From Planctomycetota bacterium (GTDB taxonomy: Bacteria; Planctomycetota; PLA2; JAEUHO01): DNA of 5,332 nt. Positions 1 to 5,332 of the stretch are shown one piece after another (position 1 is the first letter of the stretch; each line of letters opens with the position of its first letter). The stretch spans positions 1 to 5,332 of the forward strand of contig JACKGW010000029.1 of the NCBI GenBank assembly GCA_020631815.1, read 5' to 3'. The translations under genes were made by a program, and so were the position numbers. The notes under the pieces are model-generated. The model saw nothing but the letters and a program-made list of their open reading frames with translations, did not search any database and was not told where the DNA came from.

Positions 1-912
1 CAGCGCCGGCGGGTAGTTGGACACGTTGGCGTAGCCGCCCCAGATGTAGGCCGCTCGGCCCGGCACCAGGACGCGGGAGGCGTTGCCGAACCAGGCGCGG
101 AGCATCCCTTCGAAGGCCTCGTCGGTGACGAAGTCGTTGGCGAGCGGTCGGTCCTTCGCGCGCATCTTGCGCGTCGTGGGCTTGGACTTGCCCGGGTGGC
201 GTGCGAGGTCGAGCGCCTGGTGGTGGCGCTTCTCGGGCGCGGAGAACGACGAGAGCCCCGCGCGGATCGCGTTGTTGCTCCGGGGTTCGACCTTCACGTT
301 GTAGGGCGGGTCAGTGTTGAGCAGGTGGACGCGCGCGCCGCCGAGCAAGCGATCGAGGTCGGGCTCGCTCCCCGAGTCGCCGCAGAGAAGCCGGTGGTCG
401 CCGAGGATCCAGAGGTCGCCGGGCTTGGTGACCGGGTCGTCGGGCGGCTCGGGCACGTCGTCCTCGACGACGGCCGCGGCCTCGGCAGGGAACAGGTCGC
501 GCAGCGCCTCTTCGAGGTCGCCCATGCGCAGCGCAGCCGAGAGGTCCGGCAGCTCGCGCGCGACCTGCTCGACGAGCGCGAGCGCGGCGTCCGTCCACTC
601 GCCCGAGATCGCCTGGCTGTTGAGCGCAAGGTTGAGGGCCTTCTCCTCGAGCTCGGGGAGGTCCACCACCACGACATCCGTCGCCTCGACGCCGCGGGCT
701 TCGAGCACCTTCAGCCGCTGGTGACCCCCTACGACGTGGCCCGTGCGCGCGTTGACGATCACGGGCTGCACGAGACCGAAGCGACCGATGGACTCGCCCA
801 GGCCCGCGAGCGCCTGCTCGGAGATCTGCCGCGGGTTGTAGGCGGCCGGCAGGAGCTCGGCGACGCGGCGCGACTCGACCCGCACCCGCCCCATGTCGTT
901 GGGAGCGACCAT
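1..912 (-). CDS. ParB-like domain / DNA (adenine or cytosine-N4) methyltransferase fusion, C-terminus cut by window edge
   Basis: Reading the minus strand from ATG 910-912 gives 304 codons open to the left edge, so the C-terminus lies outside the window. Residues about 10-100 look like a ParB/Srx-type domain: YNPRQIS near 25-31, a stretch ending in QPVIVN, and GGHQRLKVL at 62-70, the variant of the ParB GERR box typical of phage methylases. An acidic, proline-rich linker follows (about 143-163), then GDLWILGDHRLLCGDS at 165-180 and the catalytic motif DPPY at 201-204 (bases 301-312). These mark an amino-methyltransferase that transfers a methyl group from S-adenosylmethionine to the exocyclic amine of adenine or cytosine in DNA. 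DPPY before the expected FxGxG would make it beta class, but FxGxG is off the window. GGAGG at 920-924, seven bases before ATG, supports the start, and the upstream stop overlaps it (TGATG). Phages and prophages often carry this fusion near HNH and packaging genes. Family is confident; target base and sequence are unknown. Confidence 0.93.
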   Translation of the reverse strand, partial: MVAPNDMGRVRVESRRVAELLPAAYNPRQISEQALAGLGESIGRFGLVQPVIVNARTGHVVGGHQRLKVLEARGVEATDVVVVDLPELEEKALNLALNSQAISGEWTDAALALVEQVARELPDLSAALRMGDLEEALRDLFPAEAAAVVEDDVPEPPDDPVTKPGDLWILGDHRLLCGDSGSEPDLDRLLGGARVHLLNTDPPYNVKVEPRSNNAIRAGLSSFSAPEKRHHQALDLARHPGKSKPTTRKMRAKDRPLANDFVTDEAFEGMLRAWFGNASRVLVPGRAAYIWGGYANVSNYPPAL

Positions 913-1208
913 CAGCGAACCTCCGCGCGGTCCGCCTCGAGCCGGGCCAGGTCGCCCGCCGAGAGGTCCGCAAGACGACGACGGCCCCGCCGGCACCACC
1001 AGCAGGTACGGGGCAGAGGTCCCCGGCGCCCTGCGACCGGCACGGGGTGCCCGCAGTGCGCGCAGCTCGACTCGCCCGTGCGGCGCGCTGGCAGCACGGG
1101 GCGGCGACGGCATGCCGCGCAGCGCTGAGGCAGCGGGCCGCGAGCCCCCACGACGAGGGCGGCGCCGCAGGTGCGGCAGGTGGCGGCGCGTGTCGTGGGA
1201 GCCGTCAC
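912..1208 (-). CDS. Small tandem zinc-ribbon protein (two CxxC...CxxC units)
   Basis: This 98-residue basic protein carries two similar four-cysteine units: C11/C14 with C30/C33, and C49/C52 with C69/C72, the paired knuckles being 15 and 16 residues apart. Each unit ends in RGPLPxxCxxCRR, so it looks like an internal duplication. The pattern predicts two zinc-binding ribbons, likely to bind nucleic acid or a protein partner. I do not recognise a named family and assign no reaction. A short, charged helical tail follows (about 80-98). I chose GTG 1206-1208 because it overlaps the HNH gene's stop as GTGA. A GTG at 1230-1232 would add eight residues (MPRRRGGR) but lies inside the upstream gene without an obvious ribosome site. 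The stop overlaps the methyltransferase ATG by one base. Its place between a nuclease and a methyltransferase suggests a DNA-linked role, perhaps an accessory or specificity factor; that is inference. Confidence 0.8.
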   Translation of the reverse strand: MTAPTTRAATCRTCGAALVVGARGPLPQRCAACRRRPVLPARRTGESSCAHCGHPVPVAGRRGPLPRTCWWCRRGRRRLADLSAGDLARLEADRAEVR

Positions 1209-1741
1209 GCGCCCCCCCCGCCTTCGGGGCACTTTCGCGCGTGCTCGTCAGGGGCGGGTGCGCGACCCACAGACCCCGGATTCACGGGCTCCGCGGGCTG
1301 TGCCTGGGGTCCGAAACCCGTGTCAAACCCGGGCAGGTTGGGGGGGCCAACCCGTGAAAAAAGCGACACGCCCCCACGCGCGCTCGGGCGCCCCTCGCCG
1401 TGAGAGCTCGAGTCCCCCCCCATCCGCCGCCGATCGGACGCCGATTTGCGTGCGTGGCACGCGGTGCATACGGGTTGGAGGTTTGACCGCACGTAGGCGA
1501 GGTGGGGCGCAACAGACAGCGGGACGATGTGGTCGACCTGCTTCGCGGGCTCGGTGAGGCCCTGCCGTGCACACGAACGGCACACGGGCTCGTCACGCAG
1601 GACGCGCGCACGCACGGCCTGCCAGCGCACGGAGCCGTGGATGCGAGCTACGACCGGGTCGCGGCGGGTGCGGTTGTACTCGGCGTCGCCATGGCGGCGG
1701 CAACGGAGGATCCCAGCGAGCGTGCGCGGCTTCGAAGGCAT
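1205..1741 (-). CDS. HNH endonuclease, phage type, with unusual C-terminal tail
   Basis: The 178-residue product has an arginine-rich N-terminus, then a clear HNH core at about 40-100. Structural zinc ligands are C54/C57 (CRSC) and C92/C95 (CTAC). The catalytic segment is VDHIVPLS with D70-H71, followed by N87 in SNLQPVC and H96 in CHARKS. This is the metal-dependent HNH nuclease fold that nicks or cuts DNA; stand-alone versions of about 100-130 residues are common next to phage terminase genes, where they help packaging. No terminase is visible here. Residues about 105-178 are a Gly/Pro-rich tail with no recognised domain, its codons have more A/T-ending third bases than the rest, and it spans three G/C homopolymers, so its true reading frame is less certain than the core. 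ATG 1739-1741 has GAGG at 1746-1749, four bases away. The stop overlaps the zinc-ribbon start as GTGA, implying translational coupling. Alternatives are a homing endonuclease or a restriction enzyme paired with the nearby methyltransferase. Confidence 0.9.
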   Translation of the reverse strand: MPSKPRTLAGILRCRRHGDAEYNRTRRDPVVARIHGSVRWQAVRARVLRDEPVCRSCARQGLTEPAKQVDHIVPLSVAPHLAYVRSNLQPVCTACHARKSASDRRRMGGDSSSHGEGRPSARGGVSLFSRVGPPNLPGFDTGFGPQAQPAEPVNPGSVGRAPAPDEHARKCPEGGGGA

Positions 1742-1751
1742 GGTGCCTCGG

Positions 1752-1779
1752 GGCGCGCCCGCTGGGATGAGCGCGCGCC
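1752..1779. repeat. GC-only inverted repeat upstream of HNH start
   Basis: GGCGCGC at 1752-1758 pairs with GCGCGCC at 1773-1779 across a 14-base loop. On the minus-strand transcript the hairpin would sit about ten bases before the HNH ATG, just outside the GAGG ribosome site, and could modulate access to it. Such repeats arise often by chance in DNA this GC-rich, so any function is doubtful. Confidence 0.25.
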
Positions 1780-1797
1780 GAGCATAGCATGAGCGAC

Positions 1798-1812
1798 GGA
1801 GGCATCGCCTCC
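1798..1812 (-). terminator. Possible weak hairpin terminator after the 660-residue gene
   Basis: The stem GGAGGC/GCCTCC has six perfect pairs and a three-base loop, and starts about 20 bases downstream of the TAG stop on the minus strand. No run of T follows, so it is not a classic intrinsic terminator. It could still pause polymerase or protect the 3' end of the transcript. Confidence 0.25.
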
Positions 1813-1832
1813 CTACAAGCCTTGGGCGACGC

Positions 1833-3815
1833 CTACCAAATCCGCACGAGGTACGTCGCGCTTGGCTGGGGACTGCTCACGTCTAGGGGCTGAACGTCGC
1901 GCACGCGCAAGAGCGGAACAACACGCAATCCACCGGCGGACGTCGCAATCTGGACACGCCCGTCCGAACTCGTTCGAAGCGTCACCCCTGGACCCGTAGG
2001 GGCGCCCTCCGGACCGACAGGGAGGATCTGAATTGGCCAGTCCGACAAGTCCAGGCCACCCTCAGCCCCCGAGACACCCACCCAGATCGCCACGACTGGA
2101 GTCGCAGGACGGAGCGGAATGTCCACCTCACCGCCGCGAGGCGGGATGGCGACCGGCTGCGCTGTGCCGACATCCAGAAGGGCCGGCTGCTTGTGTCTGA
2201 CCTGCACTTCGTCGAACACGTCGGGCGCGAAGCACCAGGCGCCCGAACGAAGTGATTCACCAGTGAGATCAAACAAGTAGCCGCTAGGCTGACCACCGAC
2301 CAGCCACTCACATACGAAGTCTCCCCGCCACTCGGTGGGGACATGCGCACGCATGCGCACCCATCGACCTGGCTTCAGCGGAACGTTGTACGTCCCGCCG
2401 CCGTCCCGCGACGCACGAACGTCCAGATCAACTTGTTCACTCCCGCGAAGAGCGATGGACGCCCGATACTCAGCTTCGACACCCAAGGTGACGTGCCAGA
2501 TGCAGGCGTCGCTCGCGTCAATGCGAACGAGGTCCTCCTGAAGGACGCCCGCGATCATCTCGGATGGCGATGTCATGTCCTGGAGGCCGTGGGCAGCCGG
2601 CGGCTTCACCTGGATGAAACTCCACCATGCATCGGGAACCGAGGCGCCCACATCGGTTCGGCAGGCCGAAGCTGGCAAGCGCAGCGCGAGCCGGGGGCGC
2701 GGAACGAGGCGCAACACCAACTCGTCCTCGGGCGCTGCATCAACCGTGATCTCGGCTGGCCCGTCATGGGGTGAACCAGCAGCCAACACGAGAGGGAAGT
2801 CAGCGGAGACTAGTCCCGGGATGCGAACACGACCCGCTGAATCCGCCACAAGCGTCGGCAGCGTGGACTCGGCCTCTGCACTGCCATGCCGCAACGTGCG
2901 ATCGGCCAACTGAATCCAGGCGCCGGCAACGGGATCTCCCGACTCTTTGACGACCCTGAGCCGGAGCGTCGAGGTATCGGTCGACAGTTCGACGACGCCA
3001 ACGTCCGTACGCACACCAGCTACCGCCTGCAGGCGCCTCGCGCCCGAGTGGGCATCATGCATTGACGCTCGAACGACCACGTTGCCGGGACGCACTATTA
3101 GTTCGAAAGCACCATCGTCCCCACTCACGGTCCTCGTCAGTTCCTCGGAGAGCGATGCTACCTCCCAACCTGGCACCACACGAGCCTCTCCGCGAGTCGG
3201 CTCGAAGACTGCAACCACAGTCGCACCCTTGGCTGGCGAGCCACCGCCATCGAGCACTCGGCCATGAATGATGGCCCCTGGGCGGAGGATCAACAACACG
3301 GTCGGTGCTCGCGCAGGCGGACGCTGCGGAGTCACGTACCACGGAAGCGATCTGAGCGCCGCGCCGTCTGCCCGAGTCGATTCGGCCAGGATGCACGTCA
3401 ACTTGGGCGGGCCCGACACGACGACTGCCAGCGAGAAACGACCAAGTTCGTCCGCGCGAGTTCTACCCAAGTCCGTCCCGCGCGGCCCAATCGCCGCGAT
3501 GGATGCGCTCGGCGCGGGCTGGCCGTCCTCCGCCACGACCAGCCCCTGAATCTGGTACTCCCATACATCCGAGTCGCCGGCGCTGACGCCCTCCGCGAAA
3601 TCGGGCTGAGTCAGGACGCTCGACTCACCACCCGACGAGCCAGCGGCCGCCAACGCTGGAGACGCTTGATCCACCGCAACAGTATCGGCGTCCGAGGGTC
3701 CGGAGAGCGCCGGGGCATCGGGACCGCGCCCAGCCCAGACAGACAGGCCGATCACGACTGCTATTGCAGCAGCCGTGATCAGCCAGAGGCGAACGCGAGC
3801 GGCCTGGACCGTCAC
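1833..3815 (-). CDS. Membrane-anchored extracytoplasmic protein with carboxypeptidase-regulatory-like beta-sandwich repeats
   Basis: The 660-residue product starts with a short positive N-terminus and one hydrophobic segment at about 11-28, which acts as a membrane anchor or uncleaved signal. A low-complexity Ala/Ser/Asp linker follows (about 30-85). Then come three segments of similar design: about 87-165, 180-277 and 283-370. Each has the pattern G-x-V-V/L-x-x-x-G-x-P-x-x-G/S-A, then an acidic turn with D-E/D/S-x-G-R/A and a strand, as in carboxypeptidase-regulatory-like (transthyretin-fold) domains. The part after 370 is strand-rich with Cys at 385, 438, 502 and 528 and may contain more diverged copies, such as GGEVDIPLRPATPVVAIWV near 561-579. 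There is no peptidase or other catalytic motif, so a structural, adhesive or scaffold role outside the membrane is most likely. GTG 3813-3815 overlaps the upstream stop as GTGA and has no ribosome site of its own, which implies coupling. Row counts of 63-67% GC are below those of the flanking phage-like genes. Confidence 0.85.
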   Translation of the reverse strand: MTVQAARVRLWLITAAAIAVVIGLSVWAGRGPDAPALSGPSDADTVAVDQASPALAAAGSSGGESSVLTQPDFAEGVSAGDSDVWEYQIQGLVVAEDGQPAPSASIAAIGPRGTDLGRTRADELGRFSLAVVVSGPPKLTCILAESTRADGAALRSLPWYVTPQRPPARAPTVLLILRPGAIIHGRVLDGGGSPAKGATVVAVFEPTRGEARVVPGWEVASLSEELTRTVSGDDGAFELIVRPGNVVVRASMHDAHSGARRLQAVAGVRTDVGVVELSTDTSTLRLRVVKESGDPVAGAWIQLADRTLRHGSAEAESTLPTLVADSAGRVRIPGLVSADFPLVLAAGSPHDGPAEITVDAAPEDELVLRLVPRPRLALRLPASACRTDVGASVPDAWWSFIQVKPPAAHGLQDMTSPSEMIAGVLQEDLVRIDASDACIWHVTLGVEAEYRASIALRGSEQVDLDVRASRDGGGTYNVPLKPGRWVRMRAHVPTEWRGDFVCEWLVGGQPSGYLFDLTGESLRSGAWCFAPDVFDEVQVRHKQPALLDVGTAQPVAIPPRGGEVDIPLRPATPVVAIWVGVSGAEGGLDLSDWPIQILPVGPEGAPTGPGVTLRTSSDGRVQIATSAGGLRVVPLLRVRDVQPLDVSSPQPSATYLVRIW

Positions 3816-4594
3816 TGCGCTGAGGTTGCGAAAGTGAAGCTCAACTCAAGCTTGTCGTTCGTGACCATCGCGTTGTCGACGCACCCGGCCCCGGCCGAGG
3901 CGAACTGGACGTGGGCCCCGACCTTGTACGAGCCCGCTCCCGTGGGGAGAGCCGACGTCGAGGAGTAGACACCGTTCGTCGTACCCCCCGTGATCTGGCT
4001 GGTGCTGGAAGGCGGAACGGTCCCGTTGTTGTTGTTCGATGTGGGCGGATTCACGTGCTGATTCCCAGCATCGCCGCCCAATGCGCTGGCGCGCTGGTTC
4101 GTGGAGATTGTCGGCGTGTACGGCACCCAGCCACCTCCAGGCGTCCAAAGAGAACAGACGGGCTCGGAGTCAGACACTCCTGCCGCGCTGTCCCACCACC
4201 ACTGCGGGTCGAGGGGGCTGAATTGACGCGCTGAGCCCGTCTGGGTGATGTTGGACGTCAGGTTGACGGTGAAGGTCGCAGGATCCGTCGAGTGGCGAGC
4301 GTACTGATGGACTACGTCGTTCACCTTCTGTGCAGCGATGGAGTCCGCATGCGGATAGTCGTTGCCGTTCCATTTGGCGCCGACCCCGCCGGTCGTCGTG
4401 AGGGCACTGGTCCCGCCACCGGTGCTGTTGAATGTCGTGAGCTCGCCGACGGTGCCAGTGATGAGGCCCACATTGCAGGCCACGGAGCCCCCGATGGGCG
4501 CTGCTTGGCCACGCCAGTCCGGCGCTGCCGCCGTCGAGATCGCGATTGCCGCGATGAGCAGTGCCGCGAGGCACGGAGACGTAATGCGTCGCAT
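3812..4594 (-). CDS. Secreted Thr/Ser/Asn/Gly-rich protein of unknown function
   Basis: This 260-residue protein has a textbook Sec signal peptide: MRR, a hydrophobic core at about 8-20, and small residues STAAA at 20-24 for signal peptidase I. C8 is not in a lipobox, so it is not a lipoprotein. The mature part is rich in Thr, Ser, Asn and Gly, with few charges, a WWW cluster at 132-134, an NNNN run at 187-190 and three cysteines (C40, C147, C238), which suggests an extracellular beta-rich or surface-exposed protein. I recognise no family. I chose ATG 4592-4594 because GGGGAG at 4604-4609 lies nine bases upstream and it gives the compact signal peptide. A GTG at 4613-4615 would add seven residues but places that ribosome site inside the gene. 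Its stop overlaps the next gene's start (GTGA), so the two are probably made together and may form a complex. Row counts of 57-58% GC are the lowest in the window. Confidence 0.85.
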   Translation of the reverse strand: MRRITSPCLAALLIAAIAISTAAAPDWRGQAAPIGGSVACNVGLITGTVGELTTFNSTGGGTSALTTTGGVGAKWNGNDYPHADSIAAQKVNDVVHQYARHSTDPATFTVNLTSNITQTGSARQFSPLDPQWWWDSAAGVSDSEPVCSLWTPGGGWVPYTPTISTNQRASALGGDAGNQHVNPPTSNNNNGTVPPSSTSQITGGTTNGVYSSTSALPTGAGSYKVGAHVQFASAGAGCVDNAMVTNDKLELSFTFATSAQ

Positions 4595-4643
4595 TCGAAG
4601 AATCTCCCCATGCACTGGCGTCCCTCTGCCCGGACTGGGCTGA

Positions 4644-4659
4644 GTGGCTAGCCAGCCAC
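4644..4659. repeat. Small palindrome upstream of the secreted-protein gene
   Basis: GTGGCT at 4644-4649 and AGCCAC at 4654-4659 form a perfect six-base inverted repeat with a four-base centre. If the candidate promoter at 4665-4697 is used, transcription would start at about 4658 and the palindrome would cover the first transcribed bases, as an operator or 5' hairpin would. It could equally be a weak hairpin after the preceding gene; no T run follows on the minus strand. Confidence 0.3.
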
Positions 4660-4664
4660 GCGCA

Positions 4665-4697
4665 ACTATCCGCCCCCCCCCGTCACCAGTGTGTCAC
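4665..4697 (-). promoter_or_regulatory. Weak candidate promoter with a nine-base G tract in its spacer
   Basis: On the minus strand GTGACA (4692-4697) matches five of six bases of a sigma70 -35 box, and GATAGT (4665-4670) matches four of six of a -10 box. The spacer is 21 bases, longer than the usual 16-18, and includes nine consecutive G (4673-4681). It is the best promoter-like pair I found before the secreted gene, but the long spacer makes it uncertain. Confidence 0.22.
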
Positions 4698-4727
4698 GGC
4701 TCCCACGACTTGGGGCGCACGTCCCGG

Positions 4728-5183
4728 TCAATGACTCGCGACAACGGCGGCTGCGTCTCCTCGCAGTTCCACTGCCGTCGCAAGACCGACCGCCCTGAGC
4801 GCGCCTGCCACAACGCCCGCCGCCACGAGATCGGCCTCCTCATCGCCGACACCCTCCCCCACTTCGATGACCACGTGGTCTTCGGCCAGCGGATGGCACG
4901 CCGCCGCGAAGCCTGGCGCCTCCGGGTTCATGTCGAACGCGCGGCACACGGCACCGGTGGTGTCGCGCTCGATCTGAGTGATCCACCCGCGCGCGGCCAG
5001 TTCGCGGAACGCGACACGCACGGCGTCGAGCAGCGGGTTGCCGAGCCGTAGGCGGAGATCGCCAAGCAGCGCCTCCGCTTCGGCCCGGTCACCGCAGAGG
5101 CATGCCATGCCGTCGCCGACGACCCACGGGTGCCCATCGATTGTTTCGATGCGCAGCGGACCCGTCATGGGCGGCACGTTCAT
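4728..5183 (-). CDS. Hypothetical protein, 151 residues, phage-like context
   Basis: I do not recognise this protein. It is acidic and Ala/Val-rich. Residues 9-30 look like two or three short strands (LRIETIDGHPWVVGDGMACL), followed by helices at about 33-45 and 50-68 (AEAEALLGDL, LLDAVRVAFRELAARG). The segment WITQIERD near 67-74 suggests another strand, and the C-terminal third (about 118-148) is an Ala/Val-rich helix or strand region. Four cysteines (28, 30, 80, 96) show no metal-binding spacing. There is no signal peptide or membrane segment, so it should be cytoplasmic. ATG 5181-5183 is supported by GGAGG at 5190-5194, six bases upstream, and by an ATGA overlap with the preceding gene's stop. 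An ATG at codon 6 lacks a ribosome site. Tight coupling and small size fit a phage-type gene cluster, but no role can be assigned. Its GC (73% in one row) resembles the HNH block, not the secreted pair. Confidence 0.72.
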   Translation of the reverse strand: MNVPPMTGPLRIETIDGHPWVVGDGMACLCGDRAEAEALLGDLRLRLGNPLLDAVRVAFRELAARGWITQIERDTTGAVCRAFDMNPEAPGFAAACHPLAEDHVVIEVGEGVGDEEADLVAAGVVAGALRAVGLATAVELRGDAAAVVASH

Positions 5184-5332
5184 CGGCCACCTCCGTCGCG
5201 AGCTCGCAGCAGCAGGGTGCGCGCGGCCTCGACGCTGCGCGTCAGCGAGGCGATCTGTGCGTCGTAGGCGGTGAGGATCCCCACCGCCCCGAGCATGGCC
5301 CGTTCGTCCAGCGCGGCGATGGCCTCCTCGGC
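5180..5332 (-). CDS. C-terminal end of an unknown, probably helical protein (cut by right edge)
   Basis: The last 50 residues before the TGA at 5180-5182 are in the window; the start lies beyond the right edge. The visible part, from AEEAIAALDERAMLG to LLLRARDGGGR, is almost all helix-forming, with hydrophobic residues at roughly heptad spacing, so a helical bundle or short coiled coil is plausible. No family is recognisable from this fragment. The stop overlaps the next gene's ATG as ATGA, and the next gene's GGAGG ribosome site lies inside this gene's last codons, which shows that the two are co-translated. Confidence 0.65.
   Translation of the reverse strand, partial: AEEAIAALDERAMLGAVGILTAYDAQIASLTRSVEAARTLLLRARDGGGR

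Larger units (their letters stand above)
1742..1832. other. Intergenic gap between anchored protein gene and HNH gene
   Basis: This 91-bp stretch separates the stop of the 660-residue protein from the HNH start. On the minus strand it holds a hairpin (1798-1812) just after the stop, a TATGCT box with four of six matches to a -10 element but no -35 partner at a fitting distance, and a GC-only inverted repeat near the HNH ribosome site. It is the left-hand boundary of the lower-GC cassette. I see no convincing promoter or gene in it. Confidence 0.6.
4595..4727. other. Intergenic gap upstream of the secreted-protein gene
   Basis: This 133-bp stretch separates the unknown 151-residue gene from the secreted-protein gene and is the largest non-coding gap in the window. 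It contains the ribosome site for the secreted gene, a perfect small palindrome, a nine-base C run on the plus strand (4673-4681), and promoter-like boxes. It is the natural place for a separate promoter for the secreted pair. It holds no credible gene. Confidence 0.65.

Noticed and set aside
311..973. Minus-strand open frame of 220 codons overlapping the methyltransferase in another frame
   Set aside because: Extremely Arg/Ala/Pro-rich, without motifs, and in conflict with a frame that shows recognisable ParB and methyltransferase motifs.
196..1128. Long plus-strand open frame of 310 codons opposite the methyltransferase and zinc-ribbon genes
   Set aside because: Its product is Arg/Val/Ala-rich with no domain, it runs opposite a clear ParB/DPPY protein, and such antisense frames are expected at over 70% GC.
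1336..1362. Inverted repeat GGTTGG/CCAACC next to a six-base A run, considered as a terminator
   Set aside because: On the minus strand the T run comes before the stem, and on the plus strand the stem is followed by A, so neither orientation fits an intrinsic terminator. It also lies inside the HNH reading frame.
1593..1805. Minus-strand 70-codon frame starting in the gap before the HNH gene
   Set aside because: It overlaps the HNH gene in another frame, is Pro/Arg/His-rich and has no supporting homology pattern.
1741..1832. Promoter for the HNH gene based on a TATGCT box
   Set aside because: No -35-like sequence lies 16-18 bases upstream; the only TTG-containing box is about 26 bases away with three of six matches.
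3264..3968. Plus-strand open frame of 234 codons opposite the anchored and secreted protein genes
   Set aside because: Arg-rich composition, no motif and no signal peptide; it spans the coupled junction of two credible genes on the other strand.
4683..4697. Two TCAC-type direct repeats (GTCAC at about 4682-4686 and 4693-4697) as regulator sites
   Set aside because: Only five bases long and two copies; too short to distinguish from chance.

Overview
The window is high-GC bacterial or phage DNA in which every convincing gene lies on the minus strand, so transcription runs from the right edge to the left edge. Long plus-strand frames are present but look like shadows of these genes. Two unidentified short genes and an HNH endonuclease / zinc-ribbon / ParB-methyltransferase block have the look of a prophage, phage or phage-derived island. 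The secreted-protein pair in the middle, including a 660-residue anchored protein built of carboxypeptidase-regulatory-like beta-sandwich segments, resembles the exported repertoire of high-GC Planctomycetota or Myxococcota. That taxonomic guess is an inference from protein style, not a measurement.

In transcription order: (A) 5332-4728, the C-terminal end of an unknown helical protein overlaps by ATGA with an unknown 151-residue protein. (B) A 133-bp gap (4595-4727) holds a nine-base G/C homopolymer, a weak promoter-like pair and a small palindrome. (C) 4594-1833, a 260-residue secreted protein overlaps by GTGA with the 660-residue membrane-anchored protein. (D) A 91-bp gap (1742-1832) contains two inverted repeats. 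(E) 1741-1, an HNH endonuclease overlaps by GTGA with a tandem zinc-ribbon protein, whose stop overlaps by TGATG with a ParB-domain/DNA-methyltransferase fusion that runs off the left edge.

Three tightly coupled clusters are therefore separated by two short intergenic gaps, and those gaps bracket the secreted pair. The pair is also visibly less GC-rich: single 60-base rows count 57-58% GC in the secreted gene and 63-67% in the anchored gene, against 73-77% in the genes on both sides. The simplest reading is a two-gene cargo (moron-like) cassette, for the cell surface or secretion, placed between two phage-like blocks. Block E could act in phage DNA packaging and protection, or as a compact restriction-modification set; the sequence alone does not decide. 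No tRNA, rRNA, CRISPR array, transposase or insertion-sequence ends were seen.
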